Below, piece by piece: positions 9,360 to 17,808 of a stretch of 64,000 nt of DNA (positions are counted from its first letter, which is position 1; the number at the start of each line of letters is the position of its first letter). The notes beneath the pieces were generated by a model. It worked only from the letters and a program-made list of their open reading frames with translations. It made no database searches and was not told where the DNA came from. The DNA is from Pseudomonas simiae. Lineage in GTDB: Bacteria; Pseudomonadota; Gammaproteobacteria; Pseudomonadales; Pseudomonadaceae. The stretch lies in NCBI RefSeq assembly GCF_900111895.1, contig NZ_FOKB01000005.1, forward strand, positions 275,718 through 339,717. The letters run 5' to 3'. The translations under genes were made by a program, and so were the position numbers.

Positions 9360-9569
9360 ATGTGGGGCCTGCTGATGGTGGTGTGCCTGTATGGCGCGGT
9401 GGAGTACTGCTTGCGCGGTCAGTCGCAGAAGAGCCTGGAAGATGCCAGCTTGATGCCCTTTGCCGATGATCCTGAGGTGGCGCGGCGCGTGGAGCTGGCG
9501 ACCGGCAAGCCCATCAACGCGGTGGCGCCGGAGGACGCCAAGCCGGGCTGGGTTAACCTGGACATGTAA
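9360..9569 (+). CDS. CcoQ-like small cbb3 oxidase subunit
   Basis: A 69-residue protein starting one base after the ccoN stop (TGA-G-ATG), so translationally coupled to it. One N-terminal membrane helix (about 2-18, WGLLMVVCLYGAVEYCL) is followed by a soluble tail with LEDASLMPFADDPEVA, close to the CcoQ signature in which a short linker leads to LPFADDPE. CcoQ stabilises cbb3 oxidase. It is slightly longer than usual CcoQ and has an extra C-terminal ATGKPINAVAPEDAKPGW extension. The CcoQ assignment rests on the motif and position. Confidence 0.78.
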   Translation: MWGLLMVVCLYGAVEYCLRGQSQKSLEDASLMPFADDPEVARRVELATGKPINAVAPEDAKPGWVNLDM

Positions 9570-9659
9570 AACTGCACCGGTCATTTCGCGGCCAACTGCG
9601 TATGACTAATTGCCGGCCGATGGGTAAGGTGAGGCGACTTTCCGAGTGAGGAACATCGC

Positions 9660-10349
9660 ATGCGTACCATCGGCCTTATCGGCGGCATGAGCTGGGAGTC
9701 CAGCGCCGAGTATTACCGCATCATCAACCAGCGCGTGCGCGACCAGCTCGGGCCGCTGCGCTCGGCGCAACTGTTGATGTACAGCGTGGATTTCGGCCCG
9801 GTGGAACAGGCTCAGCACGCCGGCCGCTGGGATGACACTGCACTGATCCTCGAAGATGCCGCGCGCCGTCTGCAAGCTGGCGGGGCCGAGTGTGTGGTGC
9901 TGTGTACCAACACCATGCATTTGGTCGCGCCGCGCATTGAAGCAGCGGTGTCGATCCCCTTCCTGCACATCGCTGATGCGGCGGGTGCGGCGGCCGTGAA
10001 GGCCGGCACGCTGACCGTCGGCCTGCTTGGCACCGCGTTTACCATGGAGCAGGACTTTCTCAAATCACGGCTGACGGCCCAGGGCCTGACCGTGCTGGTG
10101 CCCGAGGCGGATGAGCGACAGGCCGTGCACCGGATCATCTATGAAGAGTTGTGTGTCGGCGTGATCAGCGATGCGTCACGCCAGGTTTACCAAGGTGTCA
10201 TCGAGTCCCTGGCCGCACGCGGCGCCCAGGCGATCATCCTCGGTTGCACGGAAATCAGCCTGTTGATCAAGCCCGAGCACAGCGACCTGCCGCTGCTGGA
10301 CACCACCGAGCTGCATGCGCAGGCTGCGGTGGCGTTTGCCCTGGATTAA
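9660..10349 (+). CDS. Aspartate/glutamate racemase family protein
   Basis: 229 residues of the cofactor-independent amino-acid racemase fold. The two catalytic cysteines are in VLCTNTMH (Cys82) and LGCTEIS (Cys196), and the N-terminal MRTIGLIGGMSWESS is typical of the YgeA/AspR branch. It probably interconverts amino-acid enantiomers in the cytoplasm; the substrate is undetermined. The start ATG 9660 is reasonable although the upstream GAGGAAC is about 7 nt away. Its stop overlaps the stop of the converging acetyltransferase in a shared TTAA. Confidence 0.9.
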   Translation: MRTIGLIGGMSWESSAEYYRIINQRVRDQLGPLRSAQLLMYSVDFGPVEQAQHAGRWDDTALILEDAARRLQAGGAECVVLCTNTMHLVAPRIEAAVSIPFLHIADAAGAAAVKAGTLTVGLLGTAFTMEQDFLKSRLTAQGLTVLVPEADERQAVHRIIYEELCVGVISDASRQVYQGVIESLAARGAQAIILGCTEISLLIKPEHSDLPLLDTTELHAQAAVAFALD

Positions 10350-10858
10350 ACCGAGGTGCGCAGGCGCGCCATGCTCACGGTGTCGACAAATTGGCCGTCA
10401 CGCAGGGCGTAATCGCGCAACACGCCTTCGACCTCAAAGCCGAATTTGCGGTACAGCGCCTGGGCCGCGTCGTTGTCGGCGTACACCGTGAGTTCCACTC
10501 GGCGCAGGTTCATCCAGTTGTCGGCCACGTCCAGCGCGGCCGTCAGCAGGCGCGAGCCGACCCCTTTGCCCTGCCACGCCGTCGCCACGCCCATGCCGAA
10601 TGAACCGACATGGGCTCGGCGTACCCGCAGGTATTGTTCCAAGCCAAGCTGGCCGATCACTTCACCACCGTGCACGGCCACCAGCTGCAGCCGCCGTTCG
10701 TTGTCCTGTACCAGCTTGTTACGCCACGCCTCGACCGACTGGAAAGGCATTTGCAGCACCTGACGGCACACGGCCGGTTCGTTATAGAGCGCGGCGACGC
10801 CCTCAAGGTGGGCCTCGGTGAAGCGCTGGATCACGATATGAGGTTCAGGTGTGTGCAT
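10346..10858 (-). CDS. GNAT acetyltransferase of the YhhY/AaaT type
   Basis: 170 residues forming one GNAT domain. The acetyl-CoA loop is in GVATAWQGKGVGSRLL and the C-terminal signature is NDAAQALYRKFGFEVEG. The ends (YNEPAVCRQVLQMPFQS, ALRDGQFVDTVSMAR) resemble E. coli YhhY, an L-amino-acid N-acetyltransferase. It acts in the cytoplasm on amino groups of amino acids or small amides. It converges on the racemase gene with a 4-bp overlap of stop codons. The GNAT family is certain; the exact substrate is not. Confidence 0.88.
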   Translation of the reverse strand: MHTPEPHIVIQRFTEAHLEGVAALYNEPAVCRQVLQMPFQSVEAWRNKLVQDNERRLQLVAVHGGEVIGQLGLEQYLRVRRAHVGSFGMGVATAWQGKGVGSRLLTAALDVADNWMNLRRVELTVYADNDAAQALYRKFGFEVEGVLRDYALRDGQFVDTVSMARLRTSV

Positions 10859-11071
10859 TGTGTTTCATCCTTTGAAAGACACGTGGCCGAGCAGTTTAGG
10901 GGGAAAAGCGCTGCGCTGACGACCACGGAAACGTCCCACATATCAATCGGCCGCATCCTGCATCTGAACGATAGCGGCCATCCTTTCCTGCAACGATACT
11001 TGGGCCGGGCCCTGCTACCGGCCTCTCACCCTGTGACCAGAACAATAAGAAAGCCCCACAGAGGAACGCTC

Positions 11072-12043
11072 ATGAGCCGTCTTGAACCCACAGGTCTGTT
11101 GCAGGCCTTCAGCACGCTGGTCCTGGATCTGCAGCGACTGGCCCAGCACCAGGAGATCGAGCATTTCCAGCCACAAGCCCTGGCGCGGATCAGCCAGTTA
11201 CTGGCTTTCGACTGCGCCTGGTGGGGGCGCTCTGCGGTGATCGATAATCTGCCGGAAGAACACAGCAGCTGCCTGTACCAGCTGCCACCGGGTTACCTGA
11301 CCGACTGGCAGTCGATCCGCCATCTGGATGTGACCTTCGGCCGCTCCCATGCTACGCCCGGTCAGGCTGTGATCATTGACATGCGCGACCCCGGCAGCGG
11401 TGCAGGCTTGAATTGGCTGGGAGAACGCTACGGGATCGGCCAGTTGTTGTGCGTGATCCATATCGCCCCCCACACCTGCCTCAGTGATCACTTGACCCTG
11501 TACCGCAAGCCCGGGGCCCCGGGGTTTACCGCGCAAGATTGCCTTCTGCTCGATAATCTGATGCTGCATCTGGTGGCGGCCGTGTCAGCGAACCAGATCC
11601 GTACGCTGGTGGCCATGCGTGAAACCCTTAGCAACCCCCGAAACCTGGCGCTGGCGGTCTGCGACGCGCGGGGGGTGTTGCAGTGCGCCGAGCGCGGTTT
11701 CGTCGATTTGTTGCTCAGTGAATGGCCAGGCTGGAGTGGCCCGACGCTACCCGTGCCGGTGGATGAACGCGGGTATGAAGGCAAGCACATCCATCTCCAG
11801 GTCTGGGGGGTGGGCGATCAATTGCTGCTGGCCGCACGGGGCCACCGGGTACTGCCCCAGCTCAGCCCACGGGAAAACGACGTTGCCCAAGGCTTTGGCG
11901 AGGGCAAGACGTACAAGGAAGTCGCCCGCGACCTGGGCTTGTCGCCCAATACGGTGCGCCATCACATCCGCGCCATCTACAGCAAGCTTGGGGTCAAGGA
12001 CAAAGCGCACATCGCACACCTGATGCACGCCCCGCCCGACTGA
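11072..12043 (+). CDS. LuxR-type transcriptional regulator
   Basis: 323 residues. The last 60 or so form a LuxR/NarL helix-turn-helix (SPRENDVAQGFGEGKTYKEV, LSPNTVRHHIRAIYSKLGV). The N-terminal 250 residues (FDCAWWGRSAV near 50) look like a PAS/GAF-like sensory domain rather than a receiver, with no phospho-acceptor Asp pattern. Start ATG 11072 follows GAGGAACGCTC. It sits directly upstream of the outer-membrane protein, MFS permease and amidohydrolase genes in the same direction, making it the likely local activator. A terminator separates it from them. Confidence 0.87.
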   Translation: MSRLEPTGLLQAFSTLVLDLQRLAQHQEIEHFQPQALARISQLLAFDCAWWGRSAVIDNLPEEHSSCLYQLPPGYLTDWQSIRHLDVTFGRSHATPGQAVIIDMRDPGSGAGLNWLGERYGIGQLLCVIHIAPHTCLSDHLTLYRKPGAPGFTAQDCLLLDNLMLHLVAAVSANQIRTLVAMRETLSNPRNLALAVCDARGVLQCAERGFVDLLLSEWPGWSGPTLPVPVDERGYEGKHIHLQVWGVGDQLLLAARGHRVLPQLSPRENDVAQGFGEGKTYKEVARDLGLSPNTVRHHIRAIYSKLGVKDKAHIAHLMHAPPD

Positions 12044-12090
12044 TCCGCAGCACTTTTCCTACGGGTTCTCACACCGTCGCTTTGACGGTC

Positions 12091-12112
12091 ACGGGCGACT
12101 GTTGCCCGTTTT
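12091..12112 (+). terminator. Rho-independent terminator after the LuxR-type gene
   Basis: ACGGGC, loop GACTGTT, GCCCGT, TTTT. It separates the regulator transcript from the transport/amidohydrolase genes that follow. Confidence 0.65.
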
Positions 12113-12154
12113 CAGCCGATCGCTGCACGCCGCCATCACACGAGATGCCTTGCC

Positions 12155-13030
12155 ATGACTCACACCCATCTGCGTCATCTACCGCTGCTGCTGGGGGGCA
12201 CGCTGCTGTGCCTGGACAGTCAAGCAGCCGATCTTAACGCGCGCGATTTTTTCAGCGCACCATCCGGCACCAGCCTTGGCGTGTTGTACCTGCCTGGCAC
12301 TCGCGCCCAAGACTTCCGTGGCCCGGCCGACAGCACTGGCAAGGCCGACCTCAAGGTCAATGCCATCGCCTACCGCCAGGTCTATTTCACTGACGCGTGC
12401 GGCACCCTCTGCACCCCGCAATTTATCCTGCCGTTCGCCGATATCGATGCTCGGCTGCCAGGGGCCAGCCGGCGCACCGATGAAAGCGGGTTCGGTGACC
12501 CGCAGTTGGGTGGCACGCTGTTTTTCATCAACGATCCGACGTCACGCACCTACAGCGGCCTGTTAACCCTGATCACGCTGCCGCTGGGCGAATACCACCG
12601 CACGCAGCCGGATGTGTCCCCCGGCGCCAATCGCTGGGGCGCAACCTTGGTCTACAACTACACCCGTGGCATCGGTGAGAAGTGGGTACTGGAAGCCAAT
12701 CTCGAAGCCCAGCTGTACGGCAAGAATGACGACTACCTGGGCAGCGAGCTCAAGCAAGACCCGTTGTACCGCCTGCAAGCCTTCGCCTCCTACGATTTCA
12801 CGCCCGTCACCTACGGTGCCCTGCGCCTGATCCAGGCCACGGGTGGCGCACTGCGCATCGACAATCGATCGATCGACGACACCCGCAAGCGCTACACCCA
12901 GGTCGGGTTCGAGGTCGGGCATTGGCTCGATAAGCAGAACCAAGTGATGTTCAGCCTCTCGCAAAACGTCGCCACCGCCAACGGTTATGCAGGAACCGAC
13001 GCGTTGTTGCGCCTGGTCCATGTGTTCTGA
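12155..13030 (+). CDS. SphA/MetA-type outer-membrane channel-like protein
   Basis: 291 residues with a signal peptide ending near SQA-AD. The mature part alternates short beta strands and ends in the outer-membrane-type VHVF with a terminal Phe. Features such as GFGDPQLGGTLFF and ITLPLGEYHRTQPDVSPGANR match the phenol-degradation MetA/SphA channel family, thought to help hydrophobic or aromatic substrates cross the outer membrane. It is the first gene of a three-gene run (22 bp to the MFS gene). Assignment to the family is good; the substrate is unknown. Confidence 0.8.
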   Translation: MTHTHLRHLPLLLGGTLLCLDSQAADLNARDFFSAPSGTSLGVLYLPGTRAQDFRGPADSTGKADLKVNAIAYRQVYFTDACGTLCTPQFILPFADIDARLPGASRRTDESGFGDPQLGGTLFFINDPTSRTYSGLLTLITLPLGEYHRTQPDVSPGANRWGATLVYNYTRGIGEKWVLEANLEAQLYGKNDDYLGSELKQDPLYRLQAFASYDFTPVTYGALRLIQATGGALRIDNRSIDDTRKRYTQVGFEVGHWLDKQNQVMFSLSQNVATANGYAGTDALLRLVHVF

Positions 13031-13051
13031 CCTCTGTCCTGGAGCTTGATC

Positions 13052-14203
13052 ATGCACAACTCGTCCCCTACACCCTGGCAGCGGCTGGCGGCCATCGTGC
13101 TGTTTGCCGCGATCACCCCGACCATTTTGATGACTGCGCCTGCCGTGGCGGCGCAGTTGGCCGCCCAATGGCAATTGAGCCCGGCACAGATCGGCGACTT
13201 GTTTTCCGTCGAACTGGGCGCGATGAGCCTGGCGACCCTGCCCGCCTTCTGGTGGCTGCGGTGCGTGAACTGGCGAGTGGCAGCCTTGGCCGCAGCCGTG
13301 CTGTTCATTGCGGCCAACCTGATGTCGACGCTTGCCGACACCTATACCCAGTTGCTGGTCCTGCGCTTGGTCAGTGCCTTGGCGGGCGGTTCGTTGATGA
13401 TCATCTGCCTGGCGAGCGCAGCCACCACCGCCAACCCCAGCCGTGTCTACGGGTTATGGGTGGTCGGGCAGCTGGTCGTTGGCGCCGTCGGCCTGGCGGT
13501 ACTACCGGGTTTATTCGAACGTTATGGACTGCAGAGTTGCTACCTGATCCTGGCAGGGTTGATGGCGCTGTTGCTGCCGCTGGCACGCGGCTTTCCTTGT
13601 GCCCATGCAGCGCCACAAGCAATCGGGACGGCCGCTGCTGGCACACGACGCAAAGCCCTACTGGGTGTCGGTGCGGTCCTGGCCTTTTACATCAGCCTGG
13701 GTGGAGTCTGGACGTTTATCGGCGCCCTGGGCGCCACTGCCGGGATTTCCCCACAGCACAGCGGCGAGATATTGGCCATTGCGACGGTCATGGGAATCGC
13801 CGGCGCCGCGTGCACGTCACTGATCGGCTCCCGTCTGCCGCGTCAGCAGTTACTGCTGGCAGGCTACGCGTTAATGGCGGCAGCGGTGCTGCTCCTGCTG
13901 GGCCAACCCACCCTGGTGCGCTTTGCCCTGGCGGCGCTGCTGTTCAAGTTCGCCTGGACCTTCATCTTGCCGCTGATCCTTGCTTGCCTGGCCGACCTCG
14001 ATCACAGCGGCAAGCTGATGAACGCGTCGAACCTGATGATCGGCGGCGGCTTGGCCATCGGCCCGGCGATAGCGGGTCGGCTCATCGAGGCCAGCGGCGG
14101 CTTTGCCGTGCTGTTGATGGGCGGCGCCGTGATCACGCTGCTGTCGTTGGCAATGATCCTTGCCAGCCGTCCCGGACCTGTCGTTGAAATGGAGCCTGTA
14201 TGA
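13052..14203 (+). CDS. MFS permease
   Basis: 383 residues with about 12 membrane helices, a major-facilitator permease. The N-terminal half contains TPAVAAQLAAQWQLSPAQIG and the loop LVSALAGGSLM; the second half starts near residue 200. ATG 13052 has GGAG 7 nt upstream; a TTG at 13046 is a poorer start. Its stop codon overlaps the amidohydrolase start (ATGA), so translation is coupled. It probably imports the compound that the amidohydrolase acts on, or exports its product. No substrate-specific motif is recognised. Confidence 0.88.
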   Translation: MHNSSPTPWQRLAAIVLFAAITPTILMTAPAVAAQLAAQWQLSPAQIGDLFSVELGAMSLATLPAFWWLRCVNWRVAALAAAVLFIAANLMSTLADTYTQLLVLRLVSALAGGSLMIICLASAATTANPSRVYGLWVVGQLVVGAVGLAVLPGLFERYGLQSCYLILAGLMALLLPLARGFPCAHAAPQAIGTAAAGTRRKALLGVGAVLAFYISLGGVWTFIGALGATAGISPQHSGEILAIATVMGIAGAACTSLIGSRLPRQQLLLAGYALMAAAVLLLLGQPTLVRFALAALLFKFAWTFILPLILACLADLDHSGKLMNASNLMIGGGLAIGPAIAGRLIEASGGFAVLLMGGAVITLLSLAMILASRPGPVVEMEPV

Positions 14204-15312
14204 ACCGAACCACCGCGTTTTTCTTTGATGAAATGAGCCTTTGGCACAGCGCCAGCTCCCATGCATTGACCTTGCCCGTGGGCGGCTGGGTACAGCCACC
14301 TGCCGGCAGCGGGCATGCCGAATCCCCCGAAACCAAGCGGCGCATGAAAAGCCTGCTGGATGTCTCCGGGTTGGGCCATCACCTGCACATGCACAGCGCT
14401 GCGCCAGCGAGCGAAGCCGATTTGCTGCGCGTCCACGGCCATGAATACCTGCAGCGTTTCAAGGCGTTGAGCGATGCCGGTGGCGGCGACCTGGGATTAC
14501 AGGCGCCGATAGGCCCGGGCAGCTACGAAATCGCCCGACTTTCGGCCGGCCTGACGATGGCTGCCGTCGACGCCGTGCTCAAGGGCCTGGCAGATAACGC
14601 CTACTCATTGTCACGACCGCCGGGGCATCACTGCCTGGCGGACAGCGCCATGGGGTTCTGCTTCCTGGCCAACATCGCCATCGCGATCGAAGCCGCCAAG
14701 GTGCGCAATGGGCTGGGCAAGGTCGCGGTGATCGACTGGGATGTGCACCATGGCAACGGCACACAATCGATCTTCGAGGCGCGCGCGGATGTGCTGACGA
14801 TTTCGCTGCATCAGGACGGCTGTTATCCCCCCGGTTACAGCGGCGAGCAGGAACGTGGCCGTGGCGCAGGGCTGGGGGCGAACATCAATATCCCCTTGCC
14901 ACCGGGAAGTGGTCACGACGCCTACCTGCATGCGATGAACCGGATCGTGGTGCCGGCATTGGAGCGTTTCCAGCCGGAACTGATCATTGTCGCCTGCGGC
15001 TATGACGCCAACGCCGTCGACCCGCTCGCGCGCATGTTGCTGCACAGCGAATCCTTCCGCCTGATGACTCGCTGCGTGCGCCAGGCTGCCGAACGCCTGT
15101 GCCAGGGGCGTCTGGTGCTGGTGCACGAAGGCGGCTACAGCGAAGCCTACGTACCGTTTTGCGGGTTGGCGACGCTGGAAGAGTTGTCGGGTGTGCGCAC
15201 CGCGGTGGACGATCCGATGCTCGCACTGGTCGAGCTGCAGCAGCCCAAGGCCGCGTTGCTGGCGTTTCAGAAACAGTGGATCGACCACCTCGCAATCGGG
15301 GTCACTCACTAG
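14200..15312 (+). CDS. Class II histone-deacetylase-like amidohydrolase
   Basis: 370 residues of the arginase/deacetylase fold, a zinc amidohydrolase that removes acetyl or similar acyl groups from amines. The catalytic dyad is RPPGHH (His143, His144), zinc ligands are Asp181 and His183 in WDVHHGNGT and Asp269 in ACGYDAN, and Tyr313 lies in HEGGYS. All required residues are present. In bacteria the family includes acetylpolyamine amidohydrolases and HDAC-like amidohydrolases; the short insert pattern and GFCF after the dyad fit the class II side. It overlaps the permease stop by 4 nt and converges on glycerate kinase. The substrate is probably an acylated amine. Confidence 0.92.
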   Translation: MNRTTAFFFDEMSLWHSASSHALTLPVGGWVQPPAGSGHAESPETKRRMKSLLDVSGLGHHLHMHSAAPASEADLLRVHGHEYLQRFKALSDAGGGDLGLQAPIGPGSYEIARLSAGLTMAAVDAVLKGLADNAYSLSRPPGHHCLADSAMGFCFLANIAIAIEAAKVRNGLGKVAVIDWDVHHGNGTQSIFEARADVLTISLHQDGCYPPGYSGEQERGRGAGLGANINIPLPPGSGHDAYLHAMNRIVVPALERFQPELIIVACGYDANAVDPLARMLLHSESFRLMTRCVRQAAERLCQGRLVLVHEGGYSEAYVPFCGLATLEELSGVRTAVDDPMLALVELQQPKAALLAFQKQWIDHLAIGVTH

Positions 15313-16451
15313 CCCTTGGACGATGCCAATCGCCACACCCGCGCTATATCCGAGGCCCGCTCACGAAGCAGGCGCGGCGCCTCGCTGCACGCTTGTTCCA
15401 GGCTCATCGGCCCCGCAGGCAAGGCAAAAGCAGCCGCTACACCATGGGCATACATCTGTTCATAACCCTCGCCCAGCGTGCCGGCAATCACAATGACCGG
15501 CACGTTGTGCTGGCCGGCGATACGGGCCACACCAAAGGGGGTTTTGCCGCGCAGGGTCTGGGCATCGAAACGCCCTTCGCCCGTAATGACGAGGTCGGCA
15601 CCCCGTACGGCGTCCTCCAGACCTACCAGCTCGGCCACCACTTCCACACCCGCACGGAACTGCGCGCCCAGAAAGGCCTTGGCAGCGAAACCCAAGCCAC
15701 CGGCCGCACCGCTGCCGGGTTCGTCGCGCACATCCTTGGGCAGCACCCTGGCACAGTGATCGGCGAAGTGACCGAGGGCCGCATCCAACTGTTGGACATG
15801 CACGGGGCTGGCGCCTTTTTGCGGGCCAAAAATAGCGGAGGCCCCGTGGGGGCCGCACAGGGGATTGTTCACGTCGGCGGCGATTTCAAAGCGCACCTGT
15901 GCCAGGCGTGGGTCGAGGTTTTCAAGGCTGATATGCGCCAGACGTGACAAGGCCAGGCCACCCGGTGGCAGGGTTTGCGCCTCCGCGTCGAACAGCTGCG
16001 CGCCCAGGGCCTGCATTGCGCCCGCGCCAGCGTCATTGGTAGCGCTGCCGCCGATGGCCAGGATGATGCGCTCGGCGCCGAGGTCCAAGGCCGCGCGGAT
16101 CAGTTCGCCGGTGCCGTAGGTGGTGCTGGTGCACGCATCGCGCTGGCCCGGCGGTACCAGTTGCAGGCCGCTGGCTTCGGCCATTTCGATGATGGCGGTG
16201 TGGCTGTCGGCCAACCAGCCCCAGCGCGCCTCAACCGTGCCACCCAACGGACCTCTCACCTGCTGACGCCGCAGCTCACCCTTGCAGGCGGCCAGCACCG
16301 CGTCCACCGTGCCTTCACCCCCATCCGCCATCGGGCACTGGATCAACTGTGCTTGCGGCCAGACTTCGGACAACCCGGCCGCGATGGCCTGGGCGACGCC
16401 TTCGGCACTCAGGCTGTCCTTGAACGAGTCGGGGGCGATGATGATTTTCAT
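15309..16451 (-). CDS. Glycerate kinase (GarK/GlxK type)
   Basis: 380 residues of the type I glycerate kinase family, which phosphorylates D-glycerate to 2-phosphoglycerate with ATP. Signatures are MKIIIAPDSFKDSLSA, MADGGEGTVDA, IGGSATNDAGAGAMQALG and TGEGRFDAQT. I start at ATG 16451 (GGAG 7 nt upstream); upstream in-frame codons lack a ribosome site. It follows the CdaR-type regulator by 91 bp in the same direction, and the divergent ACS-family permease is next, so this looks like a sugar-diacid or hydroxy-acid utilisation locus. Its stop overlaps the amidohydrolase stop by 4 bp. Confidence 0.93.
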   Translation of the reverse strand: MKIIIAPDSFKDSLSAEGVAQAIAAGLSEVWPQAQLIQCPMADGGEGTVDAVLAACKGELRRQQVRGPLGGTVEARWGWLADSHTAIIEMAEASGLQLVPPGQRDACTSTTYGTGELIRAALDLGAERIILAIGGSATNDAGAGAMQALGAQLFDAEAQTLPPGGLALSRLAHISLENLDPRLAQVRFEIAADVNNPLCGPHGASAIFGPQKGASPVHVQQLDAALGHFADHCARVLPKDVRDEPGSGAAGGLGFAAKAFLGAQFRAGVEVVAELVGLEDAVRGADLVITGEGRFDAQTLRGKTPFGVARIAGQHNVPVIVIAGTLGEGYEQMYAHGVAAAFALPAGPMSLEQACSEAPRLLRERASDIARVWRLASSKG

Positions 16452-16542
16452 GGGCTTTCTCCGGTTTTTATAACGCCCATGCTGCCAGTTGGCAGGGCTA
16501 CTGACGCCGGTCCGATGCACAAGTACGGCGGCGCTTTGTTGT

Positions 16543-17649
16543 TCATTCCGACAAAGCCTGGGGCAACAGCTGTACACCCAGGTAGAGAGCAAGCATGCCG
16601 TCCAGGGTCAATGGGTCGACGCCACTGAGTTCGGCAATGCGCTCCATACGGTAACGCAGGCTGTTGCGGTGAATACCCAGCGCATCGGCACACGCCTGGC
16701 TTTGCCCGTCGTGTTCGCACCAACTGCGCAACGTGGCCAGCAGTTGGCCGTTGCTGTCCTTGGCGAGCACTTTGCGCAGAGGGTTGAGCAGCTCGTCGAG
16801 CGCATCGTCGTTGCGATGGCGCCAGAGCATCACCGGCAGGCGATAGCGGTTAAGGGTCAGCAGGCGCGACTGCGGTAGCACATCGCGACCATAGGCCAGC
16901 AGATCCCCGACGCGTCGATAGCAGCGACGCAACCCCGCCAGCCCGTCCGCCTGCCCGCCAACGGCCACGCGCAGGACGTTCCAGCCGAGGGCATCGAGCT
17001 TTTCCAGCAAGCGCGGGTTGTCGACCTGCACTGCCGCCGGCCGGCACCACAGCAGTGAGAATTGCGCCGAGCTGACACACCAGCTGTCCGGATAACGCGA
17101 GGTCAGCCAGGTACTCAGGGCTTCCGCCGATTGACCTGCGCCCAGTTCGAACAAGTATGGCGTGCGCGGCAGTTGCGGCTTGAGCCCCAGTTGCTGGGCC
17201 TCGTCCACCAGGCGCGGCGAGTCGCCGGTTTCCGCCAGGAGCAAGGCCAGCAGGTCATCACAGCGCTGGCGCCGCCATTGTTGCTCGGCCTGTTGGTGGC
17301 GGTGGCTGACCAGCATTTCGGCAGTCATGCGTACCAGTTCGGCGTAGGTGCGCAGGCCTTCCGGTTCGCCGGTGATGCCGAGAACACCGATCAGGCGCCC
17401 ATCATGCAACAACGGCAGGTTGATGCCTGGCTGCACGCCCTTGAGGTGCTTGGCGGTCTGGCCGTCGATTTCCACCACGCGGCCATTGGCGAGCACGAGT
17501 TGGGCGCCTTCATGGCGGGTGTTGATGCGCTCGGGTTCGCCGCTGCCGAGAATCAGGCCTTGGCTGTCCATGACATTGACGTTGTAGGGCAGGATCGCCA
17601 TGGTTCGATCGACAATATCCTGCGCCAGGTCATGATCCAGCTCAAACAT
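16543..17649 (-). CDS. CdaR-type sugar-diacid regulator
   Basis: 368 residues. The N-terminal sugar-diacid-recognition domain (FELDHDLAQDIVDRTMAIL, NLPLLHDGRLIGVLGITG) is followed by a degenerate middle domain and a C-terminal PucR/CdaR-type helix-turn-helix (ADALGIHRNSLRYRMERI). CdaR proteins activate glucarate, galactarate and glycerate genes when the diacid is present. Here it precedes glycerate kinase and is divergent from a permease, so local control of both is likely. No binding site could be assigned by eye in the 159-bp divergent region. Confidence 0.9.
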   Translation of the reverse strand: MFELDHDLAQDIVDRTMAILPYNVNVMDSQGLILGSGEPERINTRHEGAQLVLANGRVVEIDGQTAKHLKGVQPGINLPLLHDGRLIGVLGITGEPEGLRTYAELVRMTAEMLVSHRHQQAEQQWRRQRCDDLLALLLAETGDSPRLVDEAQQLGLKPQLPRTPYLFELGAGQSAEALSTWLTSRYPDSWCVSSAQFSLLWCRPAAVQVDNPRLLEKLDALGWNVLRVAVGGQADGLAGLRRCYRRVGDLLAYGRDVLPQSRLLTLNRYRLPVMLWRHRNDDALDELLNPLRKVLAKDSNGQLLATLRSWCEHDGQSQACADALGIHRNSLRYRMERIAELSGVDPLTLDGMLALYLGVQLLPQALSE

Positions 17650-17808
17650 GGGGCTAATTCCTTAGAAGCGGGGTTGTTCACAGGCACAGCGCAAAGCAGG
17701 GTTCGCTGTGCGCAAGCACAAAGACAGCGGCCTGCCAGGTGGCCGAGACTCAGTGGGCGATCAACGTTACCCTCGCATCGCGAAAAATCATAATAAAGAG
17801 AGACTGCC

